Positions 1 through 8,955 are shown, counted from the first letter of the stretch. The stretch: 59,085 bases of DNA from an uncultured Flavonifractor sp. (GCA_944383135.1 CALWOL010000003.1:1-59085), one strand, 5' to 3'. Translations and numbers: made by a program. Notes: generated from the letters alone by a model not told the origin.

Positions 1-15
1 TTTCACGATGAAGAC

Positions 16-81
16 CTCCCTGTTATCGTAGTTGTGTGGTCGGCAAACCACTTCTACCTTATCAGGGAGTTTTTTCTTTTT
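16..81 (+). terminator. Imperfect hairpin with T-tract
   Basis: The arms CTCCCTG (16-22) and CAGGGAG (63-69) pair. Inner blocks GTAG/CTAC and TGGT/ACCA extend the stem. A T-rich run follows at 70-81, as in an intrinsic terminator on the plus strand. The gene it would serve lies left of the window. Confidence 0.55.
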
Positions 82-111
82 CTACTTCCTTCCTCGCTTT
101 AAGCTACTTTT

Positions 112-210
112 TTACCCCCGGCTTAGCCGGGGGTTGCCTTTGGTACCACCAAAGCAAGGACCTATCGCAGAATTGAAACATTCTGCGATAGGTCCTTGCT
201 TTTTGGGGTG
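112..210. repeat. Tandem palindromes including a perfect 23-bp stem
   Basis: A 9-bp palindrome (ACCCCCGGC, TTA loop) lies at about 113-134 and a small TTTGGT/ACCAAA hairpin at 139-153. The main structure has perfect 23-nt arms at 151-173 and 180-202 around the loop TGAAAC. The U-run lies inside the stem on either strand, so it could terminate transcription both ways. It could also be the end of a small palindromic element. The rest of 1-486 shows no gene. Confidence 0.6.
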
Positions 211-307
211 ACGCCGAAAGCAGTACGAGGGCAGGCGTTCACCCGACTGCAAGGCTCCTTCCGGAGAAAAAGCGCGCGCAAACGGAACGTCCTGCGAAAT
301 CCTCCCC

Positions 308-336
308 TTGACGCTTTTCCTCTTCCGTGGTATTTT
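308..336 (+). promoter_or_regulatory. Sigma-A-type promoter for the sensor kinase gene
   Basis: TTGACG (308-313), a 17-nt spacer and TATTTT (331-336). It lies 172 nt upstream of the GTG start at 508 and is the best match in the gap. A weaker TAAAAT box sits at 374-379. Confidence 0.45.
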
Positions 337-507
337 CATTGTGCAAATACGGGACAAATTATGCCTAGAGATGTAAAATAAGTCATCCCCTGGGATTTAC
401 AGAACGGTTCTGCCGGAGATTGCTGTATGTGACGATGAAAAACGGCGCTGAAAGTCCGTCCCCGGCCCCGCTTTGACAGGCAGCAATTGGACGGAGGTGG
501 AGTGCTT

Positions 508-1785
508 GTGACGGACGTGACGTTTCTTCTCTTCCGCACCCTTTTTATCACAATGATGACTGTGGGAATGATGGCGAGCCTGACCGACTTCCGCTTTGGC
601 CGCAGGAAACTGCTGCTGGTTCTGGCGGTTTACAGCCTCTGGGTGTCCTGCTCCAGCCTGGTCCTGCTGCGGCTGGGCGGCGAGCTGCTGCTGCTCCGCC
701 TGTTTTATCTCACCATCTCTGTGCCGGCCATACTGCTCACCTACTGGGCGGCCAACGACACGCCCGCTCAGGCGGTATTCAACTACGCCACGCAGATTCT
801 GGTATCCGTACTGTCTGCTTCCATGATTCGCTGGCTGACGGAGCTTCTCGGCCTCTCCAGACTTGTAAATCTCCTGCTGATGTGCGCCTTCTATTTGACG
901 GTAATCTATCTGGAGCGGCGCTTCCTGCGGCAGCCCTTCCGCATGCTGATTCAGGTAATGCCCGCCCGCTGGGGCGTGCTCACCCTCATTCCCTGCGTAT
1001 TTTGCGGCTATCTTATTCTTGTATCGGCCTGGCCGGGCAGTTATCTTGAAAACGAAGCCCAGCGCGTCTATGTCTATGCCGCCATCGTTCCGCTGATCTT
1101 TGTGTACATTGCCGTGTTCAAAAGCCTTTTGGCCCAGTACCACATGCAGATGGAGCGGCAAAGCGCCGCGCTGCTGACGGTACAGATGACAGCGCTGAAG
1201 GAAAAGGTACAGCGGGTAAAGGAATTGGAGCATGATATCCGAATTCAGCGCCACGACCTGCGCCATCAGCTTCAGGCCGTCACGGAGCTGGTGGCCCGGG
1301 GAGACCGGGAGGCGGCGCTGGCATTTTTGGATACCGCGCAAAAGCGCTTGGGCGAGCAGAAGGAGGTCCGCTGGTGCTCCCCGCCGGTACTGGACGCCGT
1401 GTTTTCCTCCTACTTTGACCAGGCCCGGCGGCAGGGAATCCGGGTGGAGGCAAAGATTTCCCTGCCTGACACCCTGCCGGTGGACGAGGGCGAATTGGCC
1501 ATCGTTGTGGCCAACGCCCTGGAAAACGCCATTCATGCCAATCTGGAGCTGCCCCGGAACCAGCGGGAGCTCCGGTGCAAAATGGCAGGCGCCCCCGGCA
1601 TTCTGCTGGAGCTTTCCAACCCCTGCGCGGGAGAGGCGATCTTTGACGGCCAGGGCCTGCCGGTGACCCAAAGGGAAGGGCACGGCCTGGGCGTGCAGTC
1701 CATCTGCGCGTTCTGCCGGAAAAACGGAGCCGTGTGCCAGTTTGAGCAGACAAACGGCTGGTTCCGGCTGCGGGTGGTCTTGTGA
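508..1785 (+). CDS. GHKL-family sensor histidine kinase (AgrC-like)
   Basis: Membrane-bound kinase of the GHKL/AgrC type, normally sensing a peptide or envelope signal and phosphorylating a LytTR response regulator. The N-terminal ~215 residues are a string of hydrophobic segments. A coiled linker follows, then the phospho-acceptor motif HDLRH at about residues 249-253, the ATP-binding N-box with NALENAIHAN near residues 335-345, and a late G-box GHGLGVQSI. GTG at 508 is chosen because GGAGGTGG at 493-500 sits ten bases upstream; an in-frame TTG at 487 lacks this spacing. No response regulator or autoinducer gene adjoins it here, so its partner is encoded elsewhere or beyond the left edge. 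Confidence 0.85.
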   Translation: MTDVTFLLFRTLFITMMTVGMMASLTDFRFGRRKLLLVLAVYSLWVSCSSLVLLRLGGELLLLRLFYLTISVPAILLTYWAANDTPAQAVFNYATQILVSVLSASMIRWLTELLGLSRLVNLLLMCAFYLTVIYLERRFLRQPFRMLIQVMPARWGVLTLIPCVFCGYLILVSAWPGSYLENEAQRVYVYAAIVPLIFVYIAVFKSLLAQYHMQMERQSAALLTVQMTALKEKVQRVKELEHDIRIQRHDLRHQLQAVTELVARGDREAALAFLDTAQKRLGEQKEVRWCSPPVLDAVFSSYFDQARRQGIRVEAKISLPDTLPVDEGELAIVVANALENAIHANLELPRNQRELRCKMAGAPGILLELSNPCAGEAIFDGQGLPVTQREGHGLGVQSICAFCRKNGAVCQFEQTNGWFRLRVVL

Positions 1786-1948
1786 ACAGGCGGGGGCTTA
1801 TCTCACGCCATATTCATACGCCTTCTGTTCCCAGCCATGGGCAGGCCGGCCGGCGGCAGAAGCGAGGGCGCTCCCCGGAAGCGGAAAAGCGTTTCCCGTC
1901 AATTCAACCGGTCCCCCGGGACTTACGAACAAAGGAGGCGAGACCGCC

Positions 1949-2494
1949 ATGCCCACCGATATGAAACGGACCATCGCCGAGGCCACCCAGGCCCTGCTGC
2001 TTGAGCGCCATGTAAAAAAGCTGACCGTCAAGGATATCGTGGAGCAATGCCACATTACCCGCCAGGCCTTTTATTATCATTTTGAGGGCATTCCCGAGCT
2101 GCTCCGCTGGATGATTGACGGATACTTTGAAAAAACCATGGAGGAGGCCATGGCCCAGGAGAACGGAGAGGCGGGGCTGCGCTGCTTCTTTGTCCTGGCC
2201 ATCAACGCCGCCCCCTACGTGGAGCGGGGAATGAAAAGCAACTACGGGGAAGAGCTGAAACGGCTGCTCCGCCAGAGCTTCCAGCGGTACTTCGCCCTGG
2301 CCTCCCGGCAGAAGAATTTTTACCCCAACTGCACCCATTCCCAGCTGGAGATCATCCTGCGCTACCACAGTCACGCCATTCTGGGCCTGCTGGAGGAGTG
2401 GACGGAGGAGGATACCCAGCGTCTGGATCAGATTATCCACACCATCTATCACCTTATGACTGCGGAGCTTCCGCCCTGGGTCAGTCAGGACTGA
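1949..2494 (+). CDS. TetR/AcrR-family transcriptional regulator
   Basis: DNA-binding regulator of about 181 residues. The N-terminal ~50 residues carry a TetR-type helix-turn-helix, with the recognition helix around VKDIVEQCHITRQAFYYHF. The C-terminal ligand/dimerisation domain resembles the DhaS-like TetR subgroup. ATG 1949 follows AAAGGAGGCG at 1931-1940, whereas the longer reading frame reaching back to 1742 has no such site. It lies 163 nt after the sensor kinase, in the same direction, and is followed by a strong terminator, so it may be co-transcribed. The target genes cannot be deduced from the sequence. Confidence 0.85.
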   Translation: MPTDMKRTIAEATQALLLERHVKKLTVKDIVEQCHITRQAFYYHFEGIPELLRWMIDGYFEKTMEEAMAQENGEAGLRCFFVLAINAAPYVERGMKSNYGEELKRLLRQSFQRYFALASRQKNFYPNCTHSQLEIILRYHSHAILGLLEEWTEEDTQRLDQIIHTIYHLMTAELPPWVSQD

Positions 2495-2508
2495 ATTTCC
2501 CTTTGTCA

Positions 2509-2552
2509 AAAGAGCCGGAGTGTAAAAGATTTTTACACTCCGGCTCTTTCTG
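2509..2552 (+). terminator. Intrinsic terminator after the TetR gene
   Basis: Perfect 19-nt arms at 2509-2527 and 2531-2549 around the triplet GAT, closing on CTTTCTGTCT. It separates the TetR unit from the ftsH operon promoter. Confidence 0.8.
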
Positions 2553-2578
2553 TCTATACGCGGGAGAATTTTTGCGCA

Positions 2579-2606
2579 TTGCGGGCAAACTGTCTTTTTC
2601 TATAAT
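2579..2606 (+). promoter_or_regulatory. Promoter of the ftsH operon
   Basis: TTGCGG (2579-2584), 16-nt spacer, perfect TATAAT (2601-2606). The start codon of the first gene is 25 nt downstream, leaving a very short leader. Confidence 0.7.
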
Positions 2607-2630
2607 AGAAAGCAGAAAGGAGGCGGGGAC

Positions 2631-3062
2631 ATGGCCCATGAAATTCTCTCCGTCAAGCTCTGTGAGCTGGAGGATCAGCTCACCCGCTTGAGCAGCCGCA
2701 TCCATCTGAGCGAATCGGCCGCACGTCCGCAGCTGCGGCGGGAGATTCAGGCGCTGCGCCGGGAGTGCGCGGAAACGGAGCTGACTTTGCAGGCAAGGCT
2801 GCGGCATTCCCGGGCGGAGCTTGCGCCCATACTGGCGCGCTCCTACGGAGAGGTGGAGCAGAGCCTTCAAACCGCCCAGGCCGCGCTGCGGACACAGACG
2901 GCCCGGCACAGCAGCTCCGAGGCCGTGGCGGAGGAAAAAATCCTTTTGGCTGAGTACGGCCTGGATTTCGCCCTGCAGGCGGCCAACCGGGCACTGCTGC
3001 TGGCCATGGAGGCCATTGAGGCCCAGTATCCCAAGCGGAAAGGAGACAAGACACCGACATGA
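2631..3062 (+). CDS. Small coiled-coil protein, first gene of the ftsH operon
   Basis: Soluble 143-residue protein with no family I recognise. Residues 5-75 and 80-130 are rich in Glu, Arg, Leu and Ala with heptad-like spacing, so it is probably an extended helical coiled coil. There is no signal peptide or membrane segment. ATG 2631 follows GAAAGGAGG at 2615-2623. The stop overlaps the ftsH start (ATGA), implying translational coupling. Because it is co-expressed with a membrane AAA protease it could be an adaptor or substrate of FtsH; that is inference only. Confidence 0.75.
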   Translation: MAHEILSVKLCELEDQLTRLSSRIHLSESAARPQLRREIQALRRECAETELTLQARLRHSRAELAPILARSYGEVEQSLQTAQAALRTQTARHSSSEAVAEEKILLAEYGLDFALQAANRALLLAMEAIEAQYPKRKGDKTPT

Positions 3063-4891
3063 AGGAAGTTAAAACGCCCAAGCGGCCCCTCATCTATTAT
3101 TACTGCATTGTACTGCTGATCATTTTGCTGTTCAATCTTCTGGTCACGCCCCTGCTCTCCCGCAACCAGGTGACAGAGGTGGACTACGGCACCTTCATGG
3201 ACATGATTGAGGCACAGGACATCGGCGCGGTACAGGTGGAGGACACCCGGATTCTGTTTACCGACAAGGCGGGAACCACGGCCTATCAGACTGTCCCCAT
3301 GGAGGACCCCACCCTGACCGAGCGGCTCCATGACGCCGGAGCAACCTTCGCCCGGGTGATGGAGGAGCCGGTTTCACCGCTGTGGAGCTTTCTGCTGACC
3401 TTTGTGCTGCCCATCCTCATTTTCGTGGGCCTTGGCCAGTATATGAGCAGGAAGCTGATGGAGCAGGCCGGAGGCGGAAAAGGCTCCATGACCTTCGGCA
3501 TGGGCAAAAGCAGCGCCAAGGTCTACGTGCAGTCCACCAAGGGAATCAAGTTTTCCGACGTAGCCGGTGAGGACGAGGCCAAGGAGAGCCTGGCCGAGGT
3601 GGTGGACTACCTCCACAACCCCGGCAAATACACCCAGGCCGGCGCCTCCATGCCCAAGGGCATCCTGCTGGTGGGGCCGCCGGGCACCGGCAAGACCATG
3701 CTGGCCAAGGCGGTGGCGGGCGAGGCCAACGTCCCCTTCTTCTCCATCTCCGGCTCGGAGTTTGTGGAGATGTTCGTGGGAATGGGCGCCTCCAAGGTCC
3801 GGGACCTGTTCAAGCAGGCCAAGGAGAAGGCTCCCTGCATTGTATTCATCGACGAAATTGACGCCATCGGCCAGAAGCGCAGCTCGGGCAGCGGCTACGG
3901 GGGGAACGACGAGCGGGAGCAGACCCTGAACCAGCTGCTCACCGAGATGGACGGCTTTGAGGAAAACACCGGCGTCATCATTCTGGCCGCCACCAACCGG
4001 CCGGAATCCCTGGACCCGGCGCTGACCCGTCCCGGCCGGTTTGACCGGCGGGTACCGGTGGAGCTGCCCGACCTGGCGGGCCGGGAGGCCATTTTGAAGG
4101 TCCACGCCAAGAAGATTAAAACGGCGGAGGATGTGGATTTCCACACCATCGCCCGTATGGCCGCCGGGGCCTCCGGCGCGGAGCTGGCCAACATCATCAA
4201 CGAGGCCGCCCTCCGGGCGGTGCGCGGCGGCCGCACCATTGTCAACGAGGCCGATTTGGAGGAGAGCATCGAGGTGGTCATCGCCGGCTACCAGAAGAAA
4301 AACGCCGTCCTCTCCGATCAGGAGAAGAAGGTGGTGGCCTACCATGAGATTGGCCACGCCCTGGTTGCGGCCATGCAGACCAATTCCGCGCCGGTGCAGA
4401 AAATCACCATCATCCCCCGCACCTCCGGCGCCCTGGGCTACACCATGCAGGTGGACACCGGGGACCAGTACCTGCTCACCCGGGAGGAGATCGAAAACAA
4501 GATCGCCACCTATACCGGCGGCCGGGCGGCGGAGGAGGTGGCCTTCGGCCAGATTACCACCGGCGCCTCCAACGACATTGAGCAGGCCACCAAGCTGGCC
4601 CGGGCCATGATCACCCGTTACGGCATGAACGAGGACTTTGACATGGTGGCCCTGGAGACGGTACAAAATCAGTACCTGGGGGGCGACACCTCCCTGGCCT
4701 GCTCCCCGGACACCCAGAAGGAAATTGACCGGAAGGTGGTGGAGCTGGTGAAGGCCCAGCACCAGAAAGCCAGGAAGCTCCTGGAGGACAATCGGGACAA
4801 GCTGGACGAGCTGGCGAAGTTCCTCTACGAGAAGGAGACCATTACCGGCGAGGAATTCATGGAGATCCTGAGAGGAGGGGAGCGGCCATGA
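3059..4891 (+). CDS. ftsH: ATP-dependent zinc metalloprotease FtsH
   Basis: Membrane-anchored AAA+ protease that degrades misfolded membrane proteins and short-lived regulators. It has 610 residues, a usual length. Two membrane segments (about 12-32 and 108-128) flank a short extracytoplasmic domain. The AAA module shows Walker A GPPGTGKT (206-213), Walker B IVFIDEID (261-268) and the second region of homology RPGRFDRR (323-330). The peptidase site HEIGH is at 428-432. The start overlaps the upstream stop by 4 nt and the stop overlaps the next start by 4 nt, so this is the centre of a tightly coupled operon. Confidence 0.97.
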   Translation: MKEVKTPKRPLIYYYCIVLLIILLFNLLVTPLLSRNQVTEVDYGTFMDMIEAQDIGAVQVEDTRILFTDKAGTTAYQTVPMEDPTLTERLHDAGATFARVMEEPVSPLWSFLLTFVLPILIFVGLGQYMSRKLMEQAGGGKGSMTFGMGKSSAKVYVQSTKGIKFSDVAGEDEAKESLAEVVDYLHNPGKYTQAGASMPKGILLVGPPGTGKTMLAKAVAGEANVPFFSISGSEFVEMFVGMGASKVRDLFKQAKEKAPCIVFIDEIDAIGQKRSSGSGYGGNDEREQTLNQLLTEMDGFEENTGVIILAATNRPESLDPALTRPGRFDRRVPVELPDLAGREAILKVHAKKIKTAEDVDFHTIARMAAGASGAELANIINEAALRAVRGGRTIVNEADLEESIEVVIAGYQKKNAVLSDQEKKVVAYHEIGHALVAAMQTNSAPVQKITIIPRTSGALGYTMQVDTGDQYLLTREEIENKIATYTGGRAAEEVAFGQITTGASNDIEQATKLARAMITRYGMNEDFDMVALETVQNQYLGGDTSLACSPDTQKEIDRKVVELVKAQHQKARKLLEDNRDKLDELAKFLYEKETITGEEFMEILRGGERP

Positions 4892-5430
4892 GAAGGCGCT
4901 CGGGCTTCGGCTGGCTGGAACTGGTCATTGGAATCGCGCTTATCGCGCTGGGCGTTCTGGCCTTTGCAAAGCCGGATTTGGCCCTGACCGGCCTGGTGTT
5001 TGCCTACGGCATTGCCGCGGTCATCATGGGTGTGGCGGACATCATCCTCTTTATTGAGGTGGAGCGGTACACCGGTCTTGGTCCCACCCTCTCCCTGATT
5101 TCCGGCATTCTCAGCGTGATGTCCGGCCTGATGCTGGTGGTGTATCCCGCCACGGGCGTGCTGGTGCTCACCGTCCTGTTTCCCATCTGGTTCATTGCCC
5201 ACTGCATATCCCGGCTGGCCCATCTGGGACACATCCGCTTTGTGGCGGGCGGCGGAATTTATTCCTTTACCCTGATTGTCAACATCATTGGGCTGATTTT
5301 GGGAATCCTAATGGTGTTCAATCCACTCTTTACCCTGACCACCATCCGCTGCTTTGCCAGCGTCTACCTGATTTTGCTGGGCGTGGACAGCGTGGTGATG
5401 GCGGCCAGCCGGATGGGAAAGCGGTGGTAA
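4888..5430 (+). CDS. DUF308/HdeD-family membrane protein
   Basis: A 180-residue polytopic protein, almost entirely hydrophobic, with about six predicted membrane segments. The paired-helix pattern, with LALTGLVFAYGIAAVIMGVA near residues 31-50, is that of DUF308, the family that includes acid-resistance protein HdeD. The biochemical role is unknown for most members. Translation is coupled to ftsH through an ATGA overlap at 4888-4891. Its place behind ftsH suggests a function in envelope stress or membrane quality control. Confidence 0.8.
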   Translation: MRRRSGFGWLELVIGIALIALGVLAFAKPDLALTGLVFAYGIAAVIMGVADIILFIEVERYTGLGPTLSLISGILSVMSGLMLVVYPATGVLVLTVLFPIWFIAHCISRLAHLGHIRFVAGGGIYSFTLIVNIIGLILGILMVFNPLFTLTTIRCFASVYLILLGVDSVVMAASRMGKRW

Positions 5431-5446
5431 GAAAGGAGACGCAGAT

Positions 5447-6292
5447 TTGGACCCGATATTTCTTTTGACCACCCTGGACCAGAACTATCTGCCCCAGCTC
5501 CAGGTGCTGCTCACCTCCCTGGCCGTCAACAATCCGGAAGAGGCCGTTACCCTGGCCCTCCTCCACAGCGCCATTCCGGAGGAGGGGCTCTCGGAGCTCC
5601 GGCGGCAATGTGGCGCCCACGGATACGCCTTTCTCCCCATCCGGGTGGATGGCGCTCTGTTCCACGGGGCGCCCGTCACCCGGCAGTACCCCAAGGAAAT
5701 GTATTACCGGCTCCTGGCTCCCCACCTGCTGCCCAGGGAAATCAAGCGGGTCCTCTATCTGGATCCGGACATCCTGGTTATTAACCCCATCCGCCCCCTG
5801 TGGGAGACGGATTTGGAGGGAAACCTGTTTGCCGCCGCCGCCCATACAGGCAGGACCGAGCTGGCCAGCGGCGTTAACCAACTGCGGCTGGGGACGGAGG
5901 GGGACTACTACAACTCCGGGGTCCTGCTGATGGATTTGGAGGCAGGGCGGCGGGAAATTCAGCCTCAGGTTCTTTTCGACTATGTGGCCCGTCACGGCAG
6001 GGAGTTCATTCTGCCGGACCAGGATGTGCTCAACGCCCTGTACGGCCACCGGATTCTGCCCCTGGAGGACGCCCTGTGGAACTACGACGCCCGCAATTAC
6101 AGCAGCTACCTGCTGCGCAGCGGCGGTGTCCGCGACCTGCGGTGGGTAATGGCGCACACGGCCATCCTCCACTTCTGCGGCAAGGAAAAGCCCTGGAAGC
6201 CCAAATATATCCGCCGGTTCGGCATCCTGTACCAGCACTACGCCCAGCTGGCCCGCAGAGCGCGGGAGGCAAACCGCGGCTCACCGGTATAG
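5447..6292 (+). CDS. Glycosyltransferase family 8 protein
   Basis: Retaining GT8 sugar transferase of 281 residues, related to LgtC-type galactosyl- or glucosyltransferases acting on cell-surface glycans. Near the N-terminus are the nucleotide-sugar motif LLTTLDQNYLPQL and, around residue 105, the metal-binding motif YLDPDILV. Downstream are the family signature YYNSGVLLMDL and a late HFCGKEKPW, typical of the third metal ligand region. TTG 5447 is taken as start because AAAGGAG lies eight bases upstream and no ATG fits. It is the last gene of the ftsH operon; acceptor unknown. Confidence 0.88.
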   Translation: MDPIFLLTTLDQNYLPQLQVLLTSLAVNNPEEAVTLALLHSAIPEEGLSELRRQCGAHGYAFLPIRVDGALFHGAPVTRQYPKEMYYRLLAPHLLPREIKRVLYLDPDILVINPIRPLWETDLEGNLFAAAAHTGRTELASGVNQLRLGTEGDYYNSGVLLMDLEAGRREIQPQVLFDYVARHGREFILPDQDVLNALYGHRILPLEDALWNYDARNYSSYLLRSGGVRDLRWVMAHTAILHFCGKEKPWKPKYIRRFGILYQHYAQLARRAREANRGSPV

Positions 6293-6350
6293 GGGGAGCG
6301 TCGGCAGCCGGCGGATGGACCGCGCGCCGCGCATTTCGGCGCTTCTGCGC

Positions 6351-6396
6351 AAAGAGCGGCCTGCACTGGATGGTGCAGGCCGCTCTCTTTCTTTCC
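6351..6396 (+). terminator. Terminator of the ftsH operon
   Basis: 13-bp GC-rich stem GAGCGGCCTGCAC (6354-6366) with 6373-6385, followed by CTTTCTTTCCCTTTT. It lies about 60 nt after the glycosyltransferase stop and may also act on the opposing small gene. Confidence 0.8.
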
Positions 6397-6423
6397 CTTT
6401 TATAATGACGCTCTGCGCCGCGC

Positions 6424-6618
6424 TCAGCTCTCCCAGTCGGCGAAATCCTCCGCCTCGTCGGCACAGCAGCAGCATTCCTCGCCGCCGCCCAGCATACCCT
6501 TCAGCTTGCACACCAGCTCCATAATCTTATCCCAGTAAAGAACGGCGGCGTAGACCAGCGCACCCAGAACGGCCAGCAGGGCAAACAGCTTGGCCAGAAT
6601 GCAGAACAGCTTTCTCAT
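6424..6618 (-). CDS. Micro membrane protein with Cys4 cluster and acidic tail
   Basis: A 64-residue protein of no recognised family. Residues 1-30 form one or two hydrophobic segments, followed by a short amphipathic stretch. The tail carries four consecutive cysteines (GGEECCCCADEAED) and ends acidic. The ATG at 6618 is preferred over one nine codons upstream because AAAAGGAGG lies ten bases before it. It is monocistronic and convergent with the ftsH operon. Four adjacent thiols could bind metal or be acylated; neither is shown. Confidence 0.65.
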   Translation of the reverse strand: MRKLFCILAKLFALLAVLGALVYAAVLYWDKIMELVCKLKGMLGGGEECCCCADEAEDFADWES

Positions 6619-6724
6619 GGCAAAACAGCCTCCTTTTCTTTCCACTTATTGCGGATGTCATCAGTGTACACGTTTCCGGTACAAAATACAAGTGCCTTCT
6701 CCCACTTTCCCAAAACTTTTTCCC

Positions 6725-6753
6725 TTGTATTTTTCCTGAAAATAGAATACAAT
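6725..6753 (+). promoter_or_regulatory. Promoter of the gls24-fakA operon
   Basis: TTGTAT (6725-6730), 17-nt spacer, TACAAT (6748-6753). The start codon lies about 95 nt downstream. Confidence 0.6.
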
Positions 6754-6849
6754 AGAGTGACGAAATATGAATAAGATTCCCCCATCACACGGGTATCTGC
6801 TTCGGTCCGGCCCGCCGGATCCACTCCCAGGAAAGGAAGGGATGCATCC

Positions 6850-7200
6850 ATGAAATTTCAGACGGAACAGGGCGAAATCACCATCAGCAGCGAGGTGTTT
6901 ACCAACATCACCGGCGCCGCCGCCACCAACTGCTACGGCGTGAAGGGCATGGCGGTGCGCTCCAAGCGGGACGGTCTGGTCCACCTGCTGCGGCGGGAGT
7001 CCATGGGCAAGGGCGTCAAGGTCACCTACAACGAGGATTCCTCCGTCTCCATTGAGCTGCACATCATGGTGGACAACGGGGTGAACCTGATGGCGGTGAG
7101 CCGCTCCATTATGAGCGAGGTCCGCTATATCGTACACCGCACCACCGGCGCTCAGGTGCGCAATGTGGACGTGTGTATCGACTCCATGGTCATCGGCTGA
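6850..7200 (+). CDS. Asp23/Gls24 family envelope stress protein (YloU-like)
   Basis: A 116-residue Asp23/Gls24-family protein. Members are abundant membrane-associated proteins linked to envelope stress, and YloU-type members sit beside fakA/yloV in many Firmicutes. The domain covers the whole protein; typical features are the opening GEITISSEVF, the central NCYGVKGM and the C-terminal VRNVDVCIDSMVI. No signal peptide. ATG 6850 follows GGAAAGGAAGG. Only 31 nt separate it from fakA, so the two are co-transcribed. The conserved pairing supports the assignment of both. Confidence 0.9.
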   Translation: MKFQTEQGEITISSEVFTNITGAAATNCYGVKGMAVRSKRDGLVHLLRRESMGKGVKVTYNEDSSVSIELHIMVDNGVNLMAVSRSIMSEVRYIVHRTTGAQVRNVDVCIDSMVIG

Positions 7201-7231
7201 TTCACCGCCATCGAAAGGAAGGAACACAGAC

Positions 7232-8908
7232 ATGAGAGAGCGTATTGACGGAGCGTCCCTGGCCCAGGCGTTAATCCACGCGGCCGCCTCCATCAATCTG
7301 CAGAAGCAGCAGATCAACGAGCTGAACGTATTCCCCGTCCCCGACGGGGATACGGGCACCAATATGAGCCTGACCATCTCCACCGCCGCCGCCGAGCTGA
7401 AGAAAAAGCAGCCCCGCACGGTGGGCGAGGTGGCCGCCACCAACGCCTCCGCCCTGCTGCGGGGGGCCCGGGGCAACTCCGGGGTCATTTTGTCCCTGCT
7501 CTTCCGGGGCTTCTCCAAGGCGGTGAAGGACAAGGACACCATCGACGGCCGGGATTTGGCCATTGCCCTGGACTTCGGCGTGGCCGCCGCCTACAAGGCG
7601 GTAATGAAGCCCGCCGAGGGCACCATCCTCACTGTCTCCCGGCTGGCCGCCGCCCGGGCGGCCGACGCCGCCCGCAAGAATCCCGACGACCCGGAGGCCG
7701 TGCTGGAGGCCGCCATTCAGGAGGGCCTGGTGGCCCTGGAGCACACCACCGAGATGAATCCCGTGCTGAAAAAGGCGGGGGTGGTGGACGCCGGCGGCAA
7801 GGGCTTCCTGGTCATCCTCCAGGGCATGCTGGACTCCCTGCGGGGAGTGCCCCTGCCCGACGGCGCCGAGGACACCAAGGCGGAGAGCAAAACCGACTAC
7901 GCCGCCATTGCCGCCGAGGAGATCACCTTTACCTTTGATACGGTATTTATCGTCCGCAAGACCACCAACAGGGAGCTCACCTCCTTTGAGGCCTATTTGA
8001 ACAGCATTGGCGACAGCCTGGTCATCGGCGAGGACGACGACTGCTTCAAGGTCCACGTCCACACCGACATCCCCGGCGCCGCCCTCACCGAGGCCCAGAA
8101 GTACGGCACCCTGGAGCTGGCCAAGATTGAGAACATGCGCACCCAGGCAGAGGATCTGGCCGCCGGACGCCACATCCAGAGTACCGACGATTTGGAGGAG
8201 GACGGCCACGGGGAAGAGCCCGCCGGACGGAAGATCGCCCAGCCGGAGAAGAAGTACGGCGTGGTGGCGGTGGCGGCCGGCGAGGGCCTGGCCGCCGTGT
8301 TCCGGGATCTGGGAGCCGACGGGGTGATCAGCGGCGGACAAACCATGAATCCCTCCACCGACGACATTATGAAGGTCATCGACGCCACCCCGGCGGAGAT
8401 TGTCTTTGTGCTGCCCAACAACGGCAACATCATCATGGCCGCCCAGCAGTGTGTGCCCCTGGCCGAGGGCAAAAAGGTGGTGGTCCTGCCCACCAAGACG
8501 GTGCCCCAGGGCATCTCCGCTCTGATGATGATGGACGCCGAGGCGGAGGAGGAGGCCAACGTGGCCGCCATGACCGAGGCCATCGCCAACGTCCACACCT
8601 CTGAAATCACCTACGCCGCCCGGGATTCCGACTTTGACGGCTTTGCCATCAAGCGGGGGGACTATCTGGCCCTCACCGAGCACCAGCTCTTCGGCACGGA
8701 CCGGAAGCTGGAGAAGCTGCTGCGCCGGCTGGCGGAGGATGAGAACCAGCAGAACGCGGAGTTCATCAACATCTTCTACGGGGAGGACGTGTCGGAGAAG
8801 GAGGCCCAGAAGGCCCTGAAGATCTTTACCGAATGCTGTCCCAACGCGGAGATTACCCTGCTGTCCGGGGGACAGCCGGTGTACTACTATATGATTTCCG
8901 CGGAATAA
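7232..8908 (+). CDS. fakA: Fatty acid kinase catalytic subunit FakA (DAK2 domain, YloV)
   Basis: FakA phosphorylates fatty acids presented by FakB (DegV-type) proteins, allowing exogenous fatty acids into phospholipid synthesis. This 558-residue protein has the usual architecture. An N-terminal DhaL/DAK2 kinase domain (about 10-205) contains the ATP/Mg motif VFPVPDGDTGTNM and the glycine-rich GARGNSGVI. A central FakA domain includes FKVHVHTDIPG, and a C-terminal DegV-like domain follows from about 340. ATG 7232 follows AGGAAGGAA; the longer frame back to 7163 would overlap the preceding gene without an RBS. No fakB lies in the window. Confidence 0.93.
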   Translation: MRERIDGASLAQALIHAAASINLQKQQINELNVFPVPDGDTGTNMSLTISTAAAELKKKQPRTVGEVAATNASALLRGARGNSGVILSLLFRGFSKAVKDKDTIDGRDLAIALDFGVAAAYKAVMKPAEGTILTVSRLAAARAADAARKNPDDPEAVLEAAIQEGLVALEHTTEMNPVLKKAGVVDAGGKGFLVILQGMLDSLRGVPLPDGAEDTKAESKTDYAAIAAEEITFTFDTVFIVRKTTNRELTSFEAYLNSIGDSLVIGEDDDCFKVHVHTDIPGAALTEAQKYGTLELAKIENMRTQAEDLAAGRHIQSTDDLEEDGHGEEPAGRKIAQPEKKYGVVAVAAGEGLAAVFRDLGADGVISGGQTMNPSTDDIMKVIDATPAEIVFVLPNNGNIIMAAQQCVPLAEGKKVVVLPTKTVPQGISALMMMDAEAEEEANVAAMTEAIANVHTSEITYAARDSDFDGFAIKRGDYLALTEHQLFGTDRKLEKLLRRLAEDENQQNAEFINIFYGEDVSEKEAQKALKIFTECCPNAEITLLSGGQPVYYYMISAE

Positions 8909-8920
8909 CCAAACATGCAG

Positions 8921-8955
8921 AAGCCCGCCCCATCCGGCCGGATGGGGCGGGCTTT
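8921..8955 (+). terminator. Terminator after fakA (copy 1 of a duplicated terminator)
   Basis: 17-bp GC-rich stem, 8921-8937 pairing with 8938-8954, followed by TTTT. A near-identical hairpin recurs at 9160-9195. Confidence 0.8.
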
